Positions 34,554 to 43,593 of a stretch of 64,000 bases of DNA are shown piece by piece (the first letter of the stretch is position 1; each line of letters opens with the position of its first letter). Source of the stretch: Dyadobacter psychrotolerans (GTDB taxonomy: Bacteria; Bacteroidota; Bacteroidia; Cytophagales; Spirosomataceae); assembly GCF_004349265.1 (NCBI RefSeq), contig NZ_SMFL01000020.1, positions 27,960 through 91,959 of the forward strand, read 5' to 3'. The position numbers and the translations under genes are program-made. The notes under the pieces are model-generated. The model saw only the letters and a list, made by a program, of their open reading frames with translations, ran no database searches and was not told the origin of the DNA.

Positions 34554-35315
34554 ATGAAACGGGAACGCACCATCATGGTCTCCATGCTTATACTACAACT
34601 TATTTTGTGGTTAGGCTTTTTGGTGCATCAGTCTCCACGGTTTGCAGGTAGCCTTACCGGTGGCATACTGGCAATTACAGCCGCTTTGCTGATGATTGTG
34701 CCGCCTCTTTTATATTCAGCCACCAAACGGATACCTTTTTTTAAAGAAAAAATTACAAAGCGTATTTCAATGGGCACATTACTTACCTGGCATGTTTATA
34801 CAAGCATCGTTGGTGCCATTCTTGCTATACTCCACACGGGCCACCGATTCGAAAGCAATCTTGGTATATGGCTTACCGTAATGATGATGCTTACGGTATT
34901 AAGTGGTTTTACAGGAAGGTATTTTCTTAGTTATTCATCAAAAGAAGTCAATGAGAAACAAGCTGAACTCAACCTTTTGGCTACGCAATACAACCAGTTA
35001 ATTAATGAGATAGGTAAGCAACCAGAATCAGGGGCGAGTCATGTTGTCTCCAATAATTTGATAAGCCGTGCCTTCAACAGCTTTGTAGGCACTCAGGGTA
35101 TTGCTACAGATCCTAAATCCCTGCTATCGCACCGGGCTTTGCTTTTGACTGAGTCCATTGCGGATCTTGAATATGCTATTAAAACACACGAATTACTAAA
35201 ACGAAGAACAGCCCGATGGTTAAAAATCCATATCATCACATCTTCTGCGTTTTATATTTTACTGATACTGCATATTTGGTCAGCCATTTATTTTGGGTTA
35301 AGATATCTTAGATGA
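34554..35315 (+). CDS. Cytochrome b-like membrane protein
   Basis: 253 residues with membrane segments near 8-28, 35-55, 75-100, 108-128 and 225-250. Four membrane-side histidines are in plausible heme-ligand positions: TWHVYTSIVG, LHTGHRF, LKIHIITSSA and LHIWSAIYFG. These would bind two b hemes on opposite sides of the membrane. A soluble helical part (about 130-215) separates the two halves. It has no close family name I can assign, though the layout resembles cytochrome b561/ferric-reductase-like proteins. The stop overlaps the next start (ATGA), so it is coupled to the heptaheme cytochrome. Confidence 0.65.
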   Translation: MKRERTIMVSMLILQLILWLGFLVHQSPRFAGSLTGGILAITAALLMIVPPLLYSATKRIPFFKEKITKRISMGTLLTWHVYTSIVGAILAILHTGHRFESNLGIWLTVMMMLTVLSGFTGRYFLSYSSKEVNEKQAELNLLATQYNQLINEIGKQPESGASHVVSNNLISRAFNSFVGTQGIATDPKSLLSHRALLLTESIADLEYAIKTHELLKRRTARWLKIHIITSSAFYILLILHIWSAIYFGLRYLR

Positions 35316-36082
35316 AAAAATTAATTGGCATACTTATTCTTATATTTTACATAGCGGTAGTTTCTCACTACGGTAATTTTGATTTTACAGAAAAAAATAG
35401 CTGGCAAGCACAAGCAAGTCCAGGTAAATTGTCTTCTGCCCATGAAATGCTTTCAGCCAATTGTGCAACCTGCCACACGGCTACAATGGGTGTCGACAAT
35501 GCAAAATGTATCACCTGCCATGGCGATAACAAGGCCTTACTAGAGCGGCAGCCCACTGCTTTTCACGGTGTGATCGGCAATTGTTCCTCCTGTCATATTG
35601 AACACCAGGGCCCAGATGCGAATTTGCGGGTGATGGACCACGAGGCAATGGCGCTTCTTGGTGAAAAAATAATTGGCGATGAAAAAAAATCTTTTCAGTT
35701 AGATGAATCAATCATACCGGCTGACCACCCGCTGGTTTCAGATCAGATTGCAAAACTTAATTGTGCCACCTGCCACGGCACAAAAGATAAGCATCTTGGT
35801 TTGATGGGCAATAATTGTGCATCCTGCCATGCCGCTACCCAGTGGACAATTCCTGAGTTCCAGCATCCGTCGGTACTTTCTATTAATTGTTCCCAATGCC
35901 ACCAGGCTCCGCCGAGCCACTATATGATGCACTTCGAAATGGTTTCTAAAAAGGTTGCCGCCCGAAGTGATGAAAAAGGGAACGGTTGTTGCGAAGCTGT
36001 TTTAGTTAATCAATGTTATTCTTGCCATAAAACAACTTCATGGAATGATATCCAGGGAGTGGGTTTTTATAAACACCATTAA
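35312..36082 (+). CDS. Heptaheme c-type cytochrome
   Basis: 256 residues with an N-terminal anchor (LIGILILIFYIAVVSHYG) and seven CxxCH motifs: CATCH, CITCH, CSSCH, CATCH, CASCH, CSQCH and CYSCH. Many His residues could be distal ligands. An odd CC pair (NGCCEAV) lies between hemes 6 and 7. With the upstream cytochrome b (ATGA overlap) it forms an electron path to the periplasm. The electron acceptor is unknown: a metal, a thiol, or another cytochrome are all possible. Confidence 0.88.
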   Translation: MKKLIGILILIFYIAVVSHYGNFDFTEKNSWQAQASPGKLSSAHEMLSANCATCHTATMGVDNAKCITCHGDNKALLERQPTAFHGVIGNCSSCHIEHQGPDANLRVMDHEAMALLGEKIIGDEKKSFQLDESIIPADHPLVSDQIAKLNCATCHGTKDKHLGLMGNNCASCHAATQWTIPEFQHPSVLSINCSQCHQAPPSHYMMHFEMVSKKVAARSDEKGNGCCEAVLVNQCYSCHKTTSWNDIQGVGFYKHH

Positions 36083-36182
36083 AACACATTGAATAAGCAT
36101 CTGCTATACTTCATAAAACCAATGAAATGAAAATAATCGACTATAGTCAAATGCTAATCGATGGCCAATGCTATCTGAGCTT

Positions 36183-36374
36183 TATGGCGCTGTGGATGCG
36201 CCAATGCTAGGAAAAAGCCTAATGTAAAAAGCGGTATTGAAAAAATCGAAGGCACCATTGGTAAGCCCTGAAATTGCTGCTGCTATTTTGCTTTTTAGCA
36301 TCAAATAAGCAAGCTTTATCAATGGCACTGTTCTGGTGGTAGATGGAGGAAGGGTGCAGGTATATAATCAATAG
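36183..36374 (+). pseudogene. SDR (short-chain dehydrogenase) C-terminal remnant
   Basis: Translated in three frames in turn, the DNA spells an SDR tail: YGAVDAPML, then PNVKSGIEKIEGTIGKP, EIAAAILLF, and ASFINGTVLVVDGGRVQV with a stop at 36372. Frameshifts and in-frame stops interrupt it. The rest of the 36083-36771 interval (690 bp) has no readable gene, with scattered stops in all frames. Confidence 0.8.
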
Positions 36375-36771
36375 CAAAGGTCTGTTTAATAACAACCTTA
36401 GTTTACAATGAACAAAGCACTTTCGCTGTAACCGTGACTTGTATCCGTTCTCTCATTTTTATATCAGTAAATTATGCAACTTAAACCCAAAGGTATGTAA
36501 GATTATTCGTATCAATAAGAGGAACTTTGCTATGAAGGGAAAACCACTTATGAGGATTGATTAAATACATAGGTATGGATACCGGGTTGTAAAAAAATAA
36601 AATTGAGGATTGTCATTTCCAAACATGACCACTATCATAAAGCGCTGAAAGAAGAGGTTCTACTTTTAATCAAATTTAAATAGCTTGTTTTGAAGTGGTT
36701 ACAATAACTGCTTCCATCTATTCCGTTTAAAGACTTCTCATAGTTAATCTTCTAATTTTAAAAACAAAAAA
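36375..36771. other. Non-coding or decayed stretch before the SHOCT gene
   Basis: Continuation of the SDR remnant region. One short readable piece (KLRIVISKHDHYHKALKEEVLLLIKFK at about 36601-36680) hints at another decayed gene of unknown family. No start or intact frame. Confidence 0.4.
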
Positions 36772-36987
36772 ATGTATAACAGCGGTTATCAGTTCGTGGG
36801 AATGCACTTTATATGGTGGTTCATTTGGCTAGGATTAATTTTCTGGATTTTTGCTACGCCTTACAATATTCCAGGTCAGCGAAAAAAGAAAGATACTCCT
36901 CTTGACATTTTGCAGAAGCGTTTCGCTTCAGGACAAATAACAAAGGAAGAATACCAGGAGCATAAAAAAATTTTGCGGGTAGTTTAA
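36772..36987 (+). CDS. SHOCT-domain small membrane protein
   Basis: 71 residues with one TM segment (MHFIWWFIWLGLIFWIFATPY) and a C-terminal SHOCT helix (LDILQKRFASGQITKEEYQEHKKIL). SHOCT is a short oligomerisation or interaction motif common near membrane-associated genes. A broken copy lies at 30199. Function unknown, but linked here to Met-rich and copper genes by repeated co-occurrence. Confidence 0.8.
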   Translation: MYNSGYQFVGMHFIWWFIWLGLIFWIFATPYNIPGQRKKKDTPLDILQKRFASGQITKEEYQEHKKILRVV

Positions 36988-37400
36988 CCATATTAAATAA
37001 CTGCAACAAATCTATCTGTTAAAGATAAATGATTTTCTTTTAAACCGGTAACCATCAGGTTTAGCTGTGGAAATGTATGAAGAAGCTACTGCCTTTCATT
37101 GCTGCCTTTTCTTTAAGTTCATGTGTAATATTTGCCCAAGAACACAGAATGGAGAAAATAGGCAAAAGGATTTGGTCTAAAATGATTTAAATGATAAACA
37201 GTTGTGAGCATATCCCTAATTGTGCTGACCGTTTCGGCATTTGTCTTCTTTACCGGCCTTTCTGTTATGGCAAAGCATAACTAGCCCCTAGTTTTTGCAC
37301 AGTCTCACGGTGTTAAAAAATTGTTCTTCTGTGCGATTCAAAAAATGAATACGAGAAGGCAAAGAACTTGAAATATTAATCAAACTAAAAAGAAATAAAC
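36988..37400. other. Gap with remnants of small membrane genes
   Basis: A 37-residue frame at 37077-37190 begins with a signal peptide (MKKLLPFIAAFSLSSCVIFAQ) then stops. A second frame around 37200-37282 encodes a membrane segment (ISLIVLTVSAFVFFTGLSVMAKHN). They look like pieces of decayed small genes. No promoter assigned. Confidence 0.4.
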
Positions 37401-38783
37401 ATGTCTATTCAAACAATTAATCCCACAACAAACCTTGCGCTCAAGACTTTTGAAGAAATGACAGAGGAGGCAGTGGATGCTGCTGTAGCACAAGCCTTAA
37501 CAGCATTTGGCGACTGGAAAAGAACCACTTACGAGCAACGTGCCCGTTTATTGCACAAGGTAGCTGACTTGATGCGCGAAAAAAAAGAAGCATTGGCAAC
37601 AACAATCACTTTGGAGATGGGCAAACTCATCTCCCAGGCGGAAGCTGAAATAGTTTTAAGTGCTGATATTTTTGATTACTACGCCGACAATGGTGCCGTC
37701 TTTCTCGCCGATAAAAATCTTAGCCCCGAACATGGAAAAGCGTTTATCCGCCACAGCCCAGTAGGTGTGCTGTTAGGTGTAGAACCGTGGAACTTTCCAT
37801 ATTACCAGGTGGCCCGTTTTGCCGCGCCTAACATAATGATAGGCAATACAGTGCTGGTAAAACATGCGTCCATCGTGCCTCAATGCGCCATCACCATAGA
37901 AGAATTGTTCAAAGAAGCGGGTGCCGCACCGGGCATTTATACCAACCTTTTGATATCAGGCAGCCGCGCTTCGGTATTAGTGCGCGATAAAAGAATTAAA
38001 GGGGTTTCCCTTACTGGCAGCGAGGAAGCGGGGGCAAGCGTAGCATCTGAAGCCGGCAAAAATTTAAAAAAATCTGTTCTTGAATTGGGGGGAAGCGACG
38101 CCTTTATCATATTGGAAGATGCCGATATTGAAAAGACAGTTGAATGGGCAGTTGTGGGTAGAATGAATAATAACGGGCAATGTTGTGTGGCATCTAAACG
38201 GTTTATTGCCGTAGAAGCTGTGGCCGACGAGTTCCTGGAACGATTCAAAAACCGGTTGTCTAATATAGTGGTCGGCGACCCAATGGACAAGACTACTGAA
38301 TTAGGACCCCTGAGTAGTGAAGGCGCAGCAGTACAGTTAGCCGACCAGGTCAAGCGGGCTGTAGATGCAGGAGCAAAAGTATTGATAGGTGGCAAGCGTG
38401 TTGACCGCCCTGGCGCTTTTATGCAACCTACTATTCTCACCGATATTAAACCAGGCAATCCTGCATATCTGGAAGAGTTGTTTGGACCGGTTGCCTCTTT
38501 TTACCGCGTCAAAAATGAGCAGGCTGCTATTGACCTTGCTAATGACTCACCATTTGGTTTAGGCGGTTCTGTTTTCACGCAAGACATTGAACGAGGCCAG
38601 CGGGTGGCTGACCAGATTGATACCGGAATGGTTTTCATTAATCACCCTACATGGACACAAGCTGATTTGCCTTTTGGGGGCACCAAGCGTTCAGGTTACG
38701 GACGTGAGTTATCAGAGTTAGGTATTGATGAATTTGTAAACAAAAAACTTATTCGCACAAGCGAACTAACCGACCCTTTTTAA
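37401..38783 (+). CDS. NAD(P)-dependent aldehyde dehydrogenase (succinate-semialdehyde dehydrogenase type)
   Basis: 460 residues, full length. The catalytic Cys is in NNGQCCVASKRF (about 258-269) and the general-base Glu in ELGGSDAFII (about 225). Also visible are the cofactor-binding SLTGSEEAG and the C-terminal PFGGTKRSGYGREL. The substrate-pocket pattern and length match NAD-dependent succinate-semialdehyde dehydrogenases (GabD/Sad type), which oxidise short aldehydes to acids. Not obviously a metal gene. It is one of few intact metabolic genes in a decayed stretch and sits next to SDR and methyltransferase remnants. Confidence 0.9.
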   Translation: MSIQTINPTTNLALKTFEEMTEEAVDAAVAQALTAFGDWKRTTYEQRARLLHKVADLMREKKEALATTITLEMGKLISQAEAEIVLSADIFDYYADNGAVFLADKNLSPEHGKAFIRHSPVGVLLGVEPWNFPYYQVARFAAPNIMIGNTVLVKHASIVPQCAITIEELFKEAGAAPGIYTNLLISGSRASVLVRDKRIKGVSLTGSEEAGASVASEAGKNLKKSVLELGGSDAFIILEDADIEKTVEWAVVGRMNNNGQCCVASKRFIAVEAVADEFLERFKNRLSNIVVGDPMDKTTELGPLSSEGAAVQLADQVKRAVDAGAKVLIGGKRVDRPGAFMQPTILTDIKPGNPAYLEELFGPVASFYRVKNEQAAIDLANDSPFGLGGSVFTQDIERGQRVADQIDTGMVFINHPTWTQADLPFGGTKRSGYGRELSELGIDEFVNKKLIRTSELTDPF

Positions 38784-39154
38784 TAATCTCTAAATAGCGC
38801 TGTTATTCATTTCAAAGCTATTTATTTCCTGCTGAATAGAACCATAAAAGTCCACGGGAGTGATATATGGATGCTTGACAGACAAACAAATGTCGGTGCT
38901 AAAAAATAAACAAGAAAACGACTTTTGTTCTTTTATTACAATTAGAGCAGAAGCTGATGCGGCTGAAAAAGAATTTTTTAAGTAGGATTTTTATGTACCA
39001 GGAAATGTCACTTTAATCATCGTTGCGTCGCACTCTTGTGCATTTTGTATAACAGGCAGCAATGAACATTTACCAGAGCGAACCAAATGACATTCAACGG
39101 TACGCAAAATCGCCAATGATGCTTTCCCATGTTGAATTTGAATAATGAAAATGT
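38784..39154. other. Gap without an intact gene
   Basis: About 370 bp after the aldehyde dehydrogenase. Fragmentary readings (for example GNVTLIIVASHSCAFCITGSN, around 39000-39060) break off at stops. No RNA gene or repeat found. Confidence 0.4.
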
Positions 39155-39169
39155 ATGTGTGTTGTAGAA

Positions 39170-39736
39170 ATGCTATCGCGATTAATTAAAATTCGAAAGA
39201 ATTGGCAATTGTTTCTTTTAGCTGCCATGATAATAAATAACCAACAACTGTCTGCGCAAGCACTAAAAGCGACTAATCCGCCAATGTATTTTCTGAATAC
39301 AGGAGTGTTTTTTTCACCCTCAATGGAGGATACTTATTTCAGTCCGGCATTGGATGTAGAAACGGGATTTTGGAAAATGAACAACAAGAATTTTTTTAGC
39401 TGGGGCGCTTCTGCTGAGGTTTGGCACTTTAGCAGTATAATGTATGGATTAAATAATCCAACCATAAAGAATAATACTGATGCTTTTATTAATCTGAATG
39501 GGATGTTTTATTATGATAACAAGATCATCACTCCATATGTGATGCCAACCTTTTCTTTTGTTTCAGATTTTAAAGATGTTGGTATTGCCGCAGGAATTGC
39601 CTTGGGGCTAACTCACAAAACAAGCAAAAGGTTAGAAACCTTCATACAAGCGAAATCAATCAGATTTTCTAAACCACTCAATTATCTGAACATGAATTTT
39701 ATTATGATTGGACTATCTTTAAAATTATCAGAATGA
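39170..39736 (+). CDS. Secreted protein, possible outer-membrane barrel, unknown family
   Basis: 188 residues from the ATG at 39170, which gives a basic n-region and hydrophobic core (IRKNWQLFLLAAMIINNQQLSAQ). The rest alternates polar and aromatic residues in short strands (YFLNTGVFFSPSMEDTYFSPAL, DAFINLNGMFYYDN, YVMPTFSFVSDF, FIMIGLSLKLSE), in keeping with a small beta-barrel or beta-sandwich. No Cys, no metal motif. I do not recognise the family. Confidence 0.55.
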   Translation: MLSRLIKIRKNWQLFLLAAMIINNQQLSAQALKATNPPMYFLNTGVFFSPSMEDTYFSPALDVETGFWKMNNKNFFSWGASAEVWHFSSIMYGLNNPTIKNNTDAFINLNGMFYYDNKIITPYVMPTFSFVSDFKDVGIAAGIALGLTHKTSKRLETFIQAKSIRFSKPLNYLNMNFIMIGLSLKLSE

Positions 39737-39739
39737 ATT

Positions 39740-40275
39740 ATACGGCGAACACCAGGGCATTGTTTAAAGAGAGTAATGAATATTAATTTTTTCTATAACA
39801 AATTCTGGAACCACGGTCCGGCGAGAAATTTTTGGAAGTTGGACCGGGTCCCGGCATTCAGGCGCTGCCCTGTAGCGGAGGCTTTGCTACCGGGAGGTAC
39901 ACTCGATGTTCTGGATATACAGCGGAAGATGCTGATGCACTTGACCACCTGGCAACAAAAAGGCACGTTATCAACATACGGGCAAAGTTTGGAGATGCGT
40001 AAAATACCGCTTTATCAGGATGCCGTATTTAATGCTGTGTACATGATAGGAACCCTCGGGGAAATTCCGGATCAGCCCGTGCGCTGATGGGTTTCTCCGG
40101 CTACTAAAACCGGACGGGCGACTTTATAACAAGCGAAGTTATTATTGACACGGATTTTATATCTCTTGCTGCCTCTAAAAAAGAAGGCATGTGAGGCGGG
40201 CTTTGCGTATGAGCGGAGTAGCGACCAACCATTTCTTATTTCGCAAGATTTAGGCGGAAAGACAGAGGTACTTTA
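39740..40275 (+). pseudogene. Frameshifted class I SAM methyltransferase
   Basis: Across frames the sequence reads like a UbiE/ArsM-type methyltransferase: YGEHQGIV, FFYNKFWNHGPAR, FLEVGPGPGIQAL (SAM motif I), VAEALLPGGTLDVLDIQRKML, FNAVYMIGTLGEIPDQPV, then RLIITSEVIIDTDFISLAA and TISYFARFRRK to about 40275. At least three indels and stops interrupt it. The open frame at 39776-40087 covers only part. Confidence 0.75.
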
Positions 40276-40690
40276 ATGCCACGAGACAATATGAAATTCA
40301 TTTATATGAGCCCGGCCTTATTGCTGCCATGAAGCAGCCAATGCATCGCACTCTTGTACAGAAGGTTCAACCACTCACCATTGCAAAGCATTACTAAGCA
40401 AACTGATGTATGAATAGAAACAGGCTTATCAAAGATTTAAGCTATGAGTTAGTTGTGAGCTTACGTGAGGGGATTGCTTCATAAGTTTTTGAAACAAGTT
40501 CGTTTGAAAATGATGAGAAAAGCGGTGCAAGTACAAGTGAGTGACACAACGATGTTTAATTGAAAAACAAATGACTGACCCAGAAGTTCAGGTAAACAAA
40601 ATAGGTTCAGCTTTGCAAAAATTTATCAGGCTTGAAGGGTAAATGAAGTAGCAATAAGGCAACTGGTAACAACAACATAAAGGTTACACA
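40276..40690. other. Gap upstream of the second multicopper oxidase
   Basis: About 415 bp with broken coding-like pieces (for example VFETSSFENDEKSGAST near 40480-40530 and MTDPEVQVNKIGSALQKFIRLEG near 40571). No intact gene. It must carry the promoter of the oxidase at 40691, but none was assigned. Confidence 0.4.
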
Positions 40691-43012
40691 ATGAAAAAGA
40701 TACTTTTAATAGCCGCAGTAATGACAATATATTCTGCTACATTTTCGCAGGATATGAAAGGTATGGACATGCCAAAACCTAAGGAAAAAGGAAGTGATAA
40801 CATGGATGGTATGAACATGCCAAAAACAGCAACATTAAAAGTTCCCGGTAAAGCCGTAGCCTACTATCTTGATGTTACCGATACGCTTGTAACTTTTGCA
40901 AAAGGAAAATTAAAACCCGCCATTGCCATTAACGGCACCATACCTGCACCTACGTTATATTTTACTAAAGGCGATACGGCTATTATTCATGTTCGAAATT
41001 TGATGAAAGAGGAAACATCTATTCACTGGCATGGCTTGCTTTTGCCCAACGAGGCAGACGGCGTTCCTTATCTGACTACTCCACCGATTGAGCCAGGCAG
41101 TACCTATACATTTTCGTTTCCTGTTATTCAAAACGGCACGTACTGGTATCATTCGCACACTGCGCTTCAGGAGCAGGTAGGTCTTTATGGAGGTATCGTT
41201 ATCTATCCCGCAGACAAGATGGCTCAAAAAGAAAAAGTGATTTTGTTCTCTGACTGGACTAACGAAGACATGTCAACCGTTGTGCGTTCGCTGAAGGCGG
41301 GTTACGAATGGTATGGCATTAAAAGAAACTCCGTGCAAAGCTGGGGTGAAGCATTGGTAAAAGGATACTTAGGCGATAAGGCAAAACAAGAATGGGGACG
41401 CATGCCGCCGATGGATGTATCCGATGTGTATTACAACGCCTTTCTTGCCAACGGACGGCAATCAAGCGAGTACCCGGAATTTAAACCGGGCGAAACAATT
41501 TTACTAAGGCTTATCAATGGCGCTGCCGGTTCTTATTTTAACATACAATTTGCTGGTGGCCCAATGACAGTCGTTGCTGCGGATGGTATTGATGTAAGGC
41601 CAGTAAAAATTGATAAGATTGATTTTCCTATTGCTGAAACGTATGATGTGCTCATTACCATTCCTGCGGAAGGCGCTTATGAATTAAGGGCTACGGCTGC
41701 TGATATTTCAGGCTATAGTTCGGTTTATTTTGGAAGTGGTAAAAAGGTGGCTGCACCCAACATTCCTGCGCTGGATTATTTTGCTATGTTAAGGGAAAGA
41801 AACAAAATGGATATGGCTGGTTCTGGTAAAAAAGGAACCTCCATGGAAGGCATGGACATGGGCAATGAAGATAAAAAAAGTAGCTCAGTGCCCGGCATGG
41901 ATATGAGGAAGAAAGAGGACGAGGTAACGAAAATGGATGGTATGGATATGGGCTCAAAAAAAGAAGCTACTGCTGCAACGGAAAAATCAGACATGGCTGG
42001 CATGAAGATGGACAACGGTAAAAGTGCTGGCACGCTTACTTACGATATGCTGCGCTCCATACAGCCAACTGCATTTGATGAAAATCTATCAGTACGTACG
42101 GTTCCCTTAACGCTTACCGGCAACATGATACGCTACATCTGGTCGTTTGATGATAAGCCTCTTTCTAAATCCGATAACATCATGATAAAAAAGGGTGAGG
42201 TAGTGAGGTTCAAAATGTTTAACAACACGATGATGCGGCATCCAATGCACCTGCACGGGCACTTCTTCCGTTTAATAAATGCACAGGGCGATTACTCACC
42301 ACTCAAGCACACGTTCGATATACAACCGATGGAAACAGTCACCATCGAGTTTTTAGCCAATGAAGAAAAAGACTGGTTCTTTCATTGTCATATTTTATAT
42401 CATTTGGTTGCCGGCATGGCTCGCATTGTAAGCTACGAAGGCTCGGAGCAAAATGAGTTTGCAAAAACCGGTTACAAAGAGCTGAAAAAAGAAGACAATG
42501 CAATTTACAAGTGGGGCGATTTAAATGTGCTGTCCAATGGGGCCTTTCTCGAAAGCTTTGTATCCAATAATAAAACCCAGTTTCGTTTTGAAGGGCGGGT
42601 AAACTGGAAGGGTAATTTCGAAACGGAAGCCCACTTGTTGCGATTTATTGACAAACAGGATTATTTCGCCGCTTTTATAGGCTATGATTATCGTAGGAAT
42701 AAAGAAGTGATCACAGATCCAAAAGACAAATTGAATACAAAAGACAACCGTAGGCAATTTGAAGTCGGCTTAATATATCTCTTGCCCTTTTTTGTTGAAG
42801 CCGAAGTCCGGGCAGATCCGACGGGCCGCTTCCGGGCACAGTTGCAACGAAGGGATATGCCCATTACTACAAGAATATTTTTTGATGGTAAGATAAATAC
42901 TGACAAAGAATATTTAATGGGGCTCCGGTATTTTTTCAGCCGCACATTTTCAATCAGTGCTTTGTATGATAGTGATTACGGAGTTGGTGCGGGTATAAGC
43001 ATTCGTTATTAA
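40691..43012 (+). CDS. Multicopper oxidase fused to CopB-like outer-membrane domain (second copy)
   Basis: 773 residues. Signal peptide (ILLIAAVMTIYSATFSQ) and early Met/Pro-rich stretch (DMKGMDMPKPKEKG). Copper motifs HWHG (112-115), HSH (154-156), HPMHLHGH and HCHILYHLV near 560-620 are all present, so it should be active. The Met-rich linker (about 375-450, with GMDMGNEDKK, GMDMRKKED, GMDMGSKKEA) is short and irregular, unlike the minisatellite of the paralogue at 20226. The C-terminal ~170 residues (FRFEGRVNWKGNFETEAHLLRF ... GVGAGISIRY) match the CopB-like barrel. It shares architecture with that paralogue and probably arose by duplication. Oxidation of periplasmic Cu(I) is the likely role. 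Confidence 0.91.
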   Translation: MKKILLIAAVMTIYSATFSQDMKGMDMPKPKEKGSDNMDGMNMPKTATLKVPGKAVAYYLDVTDTLVTFAKGKLKPAIAINGTIPAPTLYFTKGDTAIIHVRNLMKEETSIHWHGLLLPNEADGVPYLTTPPIEPGSTYTFSFPVIQNGTYWYHSHTALQEQVGLYGGIVIYPADKMAQKEKVILFSDWTNEDMSTVVRSLKAGYEWYGIKRNSVQSWGEALVKGYLGDKAKQEWGRMPPMDVSDVYYNAFLANGRQSSEYPEFKPGETILLRLINGAAGSYFNIQFAGGPMTVVAADGIDVRPVKIDKIDFPIAETYDVLITIPAEGAYELRATAADISGYSSVYFGSGKKVAAPNIPALDYFAMLRERNKMDMAGSGKKGTSMEGMDMGNEDKKSSSVPGMDMRKKEDEVTKMDGMDMGSKKEATAATEKSDMAGMKMDNGKSAGTLTYDMLRSIQPTAFDENLSVRTVPLTLTGNMIRYIWSFDDKPLSKSDNIMIKKGEVVRFKMFNNTMMRHPMHLHGHFFRLINAQGDYSPLKHTFDIQPMETVTIEFLANEEKDWFFHCHILYHLVAGMARIVSYEGSEQNEFAKTGYKELKKEDNAIYKWGDLNVLSNGAFLESFVSNNKTQFRFEGRVNWKGNFETEAHLLRFIDKQDYFAAFIGYDYRRNKEVITDPKDKLNTKDNRRQFEVGLIYLLPFFVEAEVRADPTGRFRAQLQRRDMPITTRIFFDGKINTDKEYLMGLRYFFSRTFSISALYDSDYGVGAGISIRY

Positions 43013-43080
43013 TCACAAATTATTTAGTACATATCATGAAAGTATATGCTTAAATTAATGAAAATAGCGTTCCCGACATA

Positions 43081-43593
43081 ATGGTGGACACTTTACTAGA
43101 TCTGCGTTATGAAAACCTAATTGTTCTCGACATTTCGGGGGAAGCGTTGGAACGTGCGAAAGAGCGGCTAGGAGCGGCTGCCAACAGGGTGCAGTGGGTC
43201 GTTAGTAACATTACAGAATACAAACCTACTGATCCTTTTGAGTTATGGCACGATTGGGCAGCCTTTCATTTTCTTACAACTACCGAAGAAACTAATTCAT
43301 ATTTGTCGCTAGTTGAGCAAAGCATTTTATCGGGGGGCTATTTATCGATAGCTACCTTTTCCGACAACGGCCCCACGTCGTGCAGCGGTTTGCCGGTTCA
43401 TCGGTATTCTATGGACGAATTGACTAACCAATTCAGCAGGAAATTTAAAAAAACTCCATTGTATAGAAGACGACCACTCAACCCCGTCCTGCATTTTGCA
43501 AAGATTTACTTTTTGCCAATTTCAGAGGATATAAGGTCATCTATAAACACTTTACTTGTTAAAAACGTCACTTTGGTGAGTAGTTCATTCTGA
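43081..43593 (+). CDS. N-terminally truncated class I SAM methyltransferase
   Basis: 170 residues. It begins at MVDTLLDLRYENLIVLDISGEALERAKERL, which corresponds to motif II of Rossmann methyltransferases. The SAM-binding motif I (GxGxG) is missing, and an in-frame stop at 43051 closes the upstream frame. The body has ELWHDWAAFHFLT and SILSGGYLSIATFSDNGP (motif IV/VI region) and HRYSMDEL. Most likely a fragment of a longer gene and not active. Could be called a pseudogene. Confidence 0.65.
   Translation: MVDTLLDLRYENLIVLDISGEALERAKERLGAAANRVQWVVSNITEYKPTDPFELWHDWAAFHFLTTTEETNSYLSLVEQSILSGGYLSIATFSDNGPTSCSGLPVHRYSMDELTNQFSRKFKKTPLYRRRPLNPVLHFAKIYFLPISEDIRSSINTLLVKNVTLVSSSF

Noticed and set aside
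43081..43593. A complete methyltransferase
   Set aside because: The SAM-binding motif I is absent and an in-frame stop precedes the first Met.
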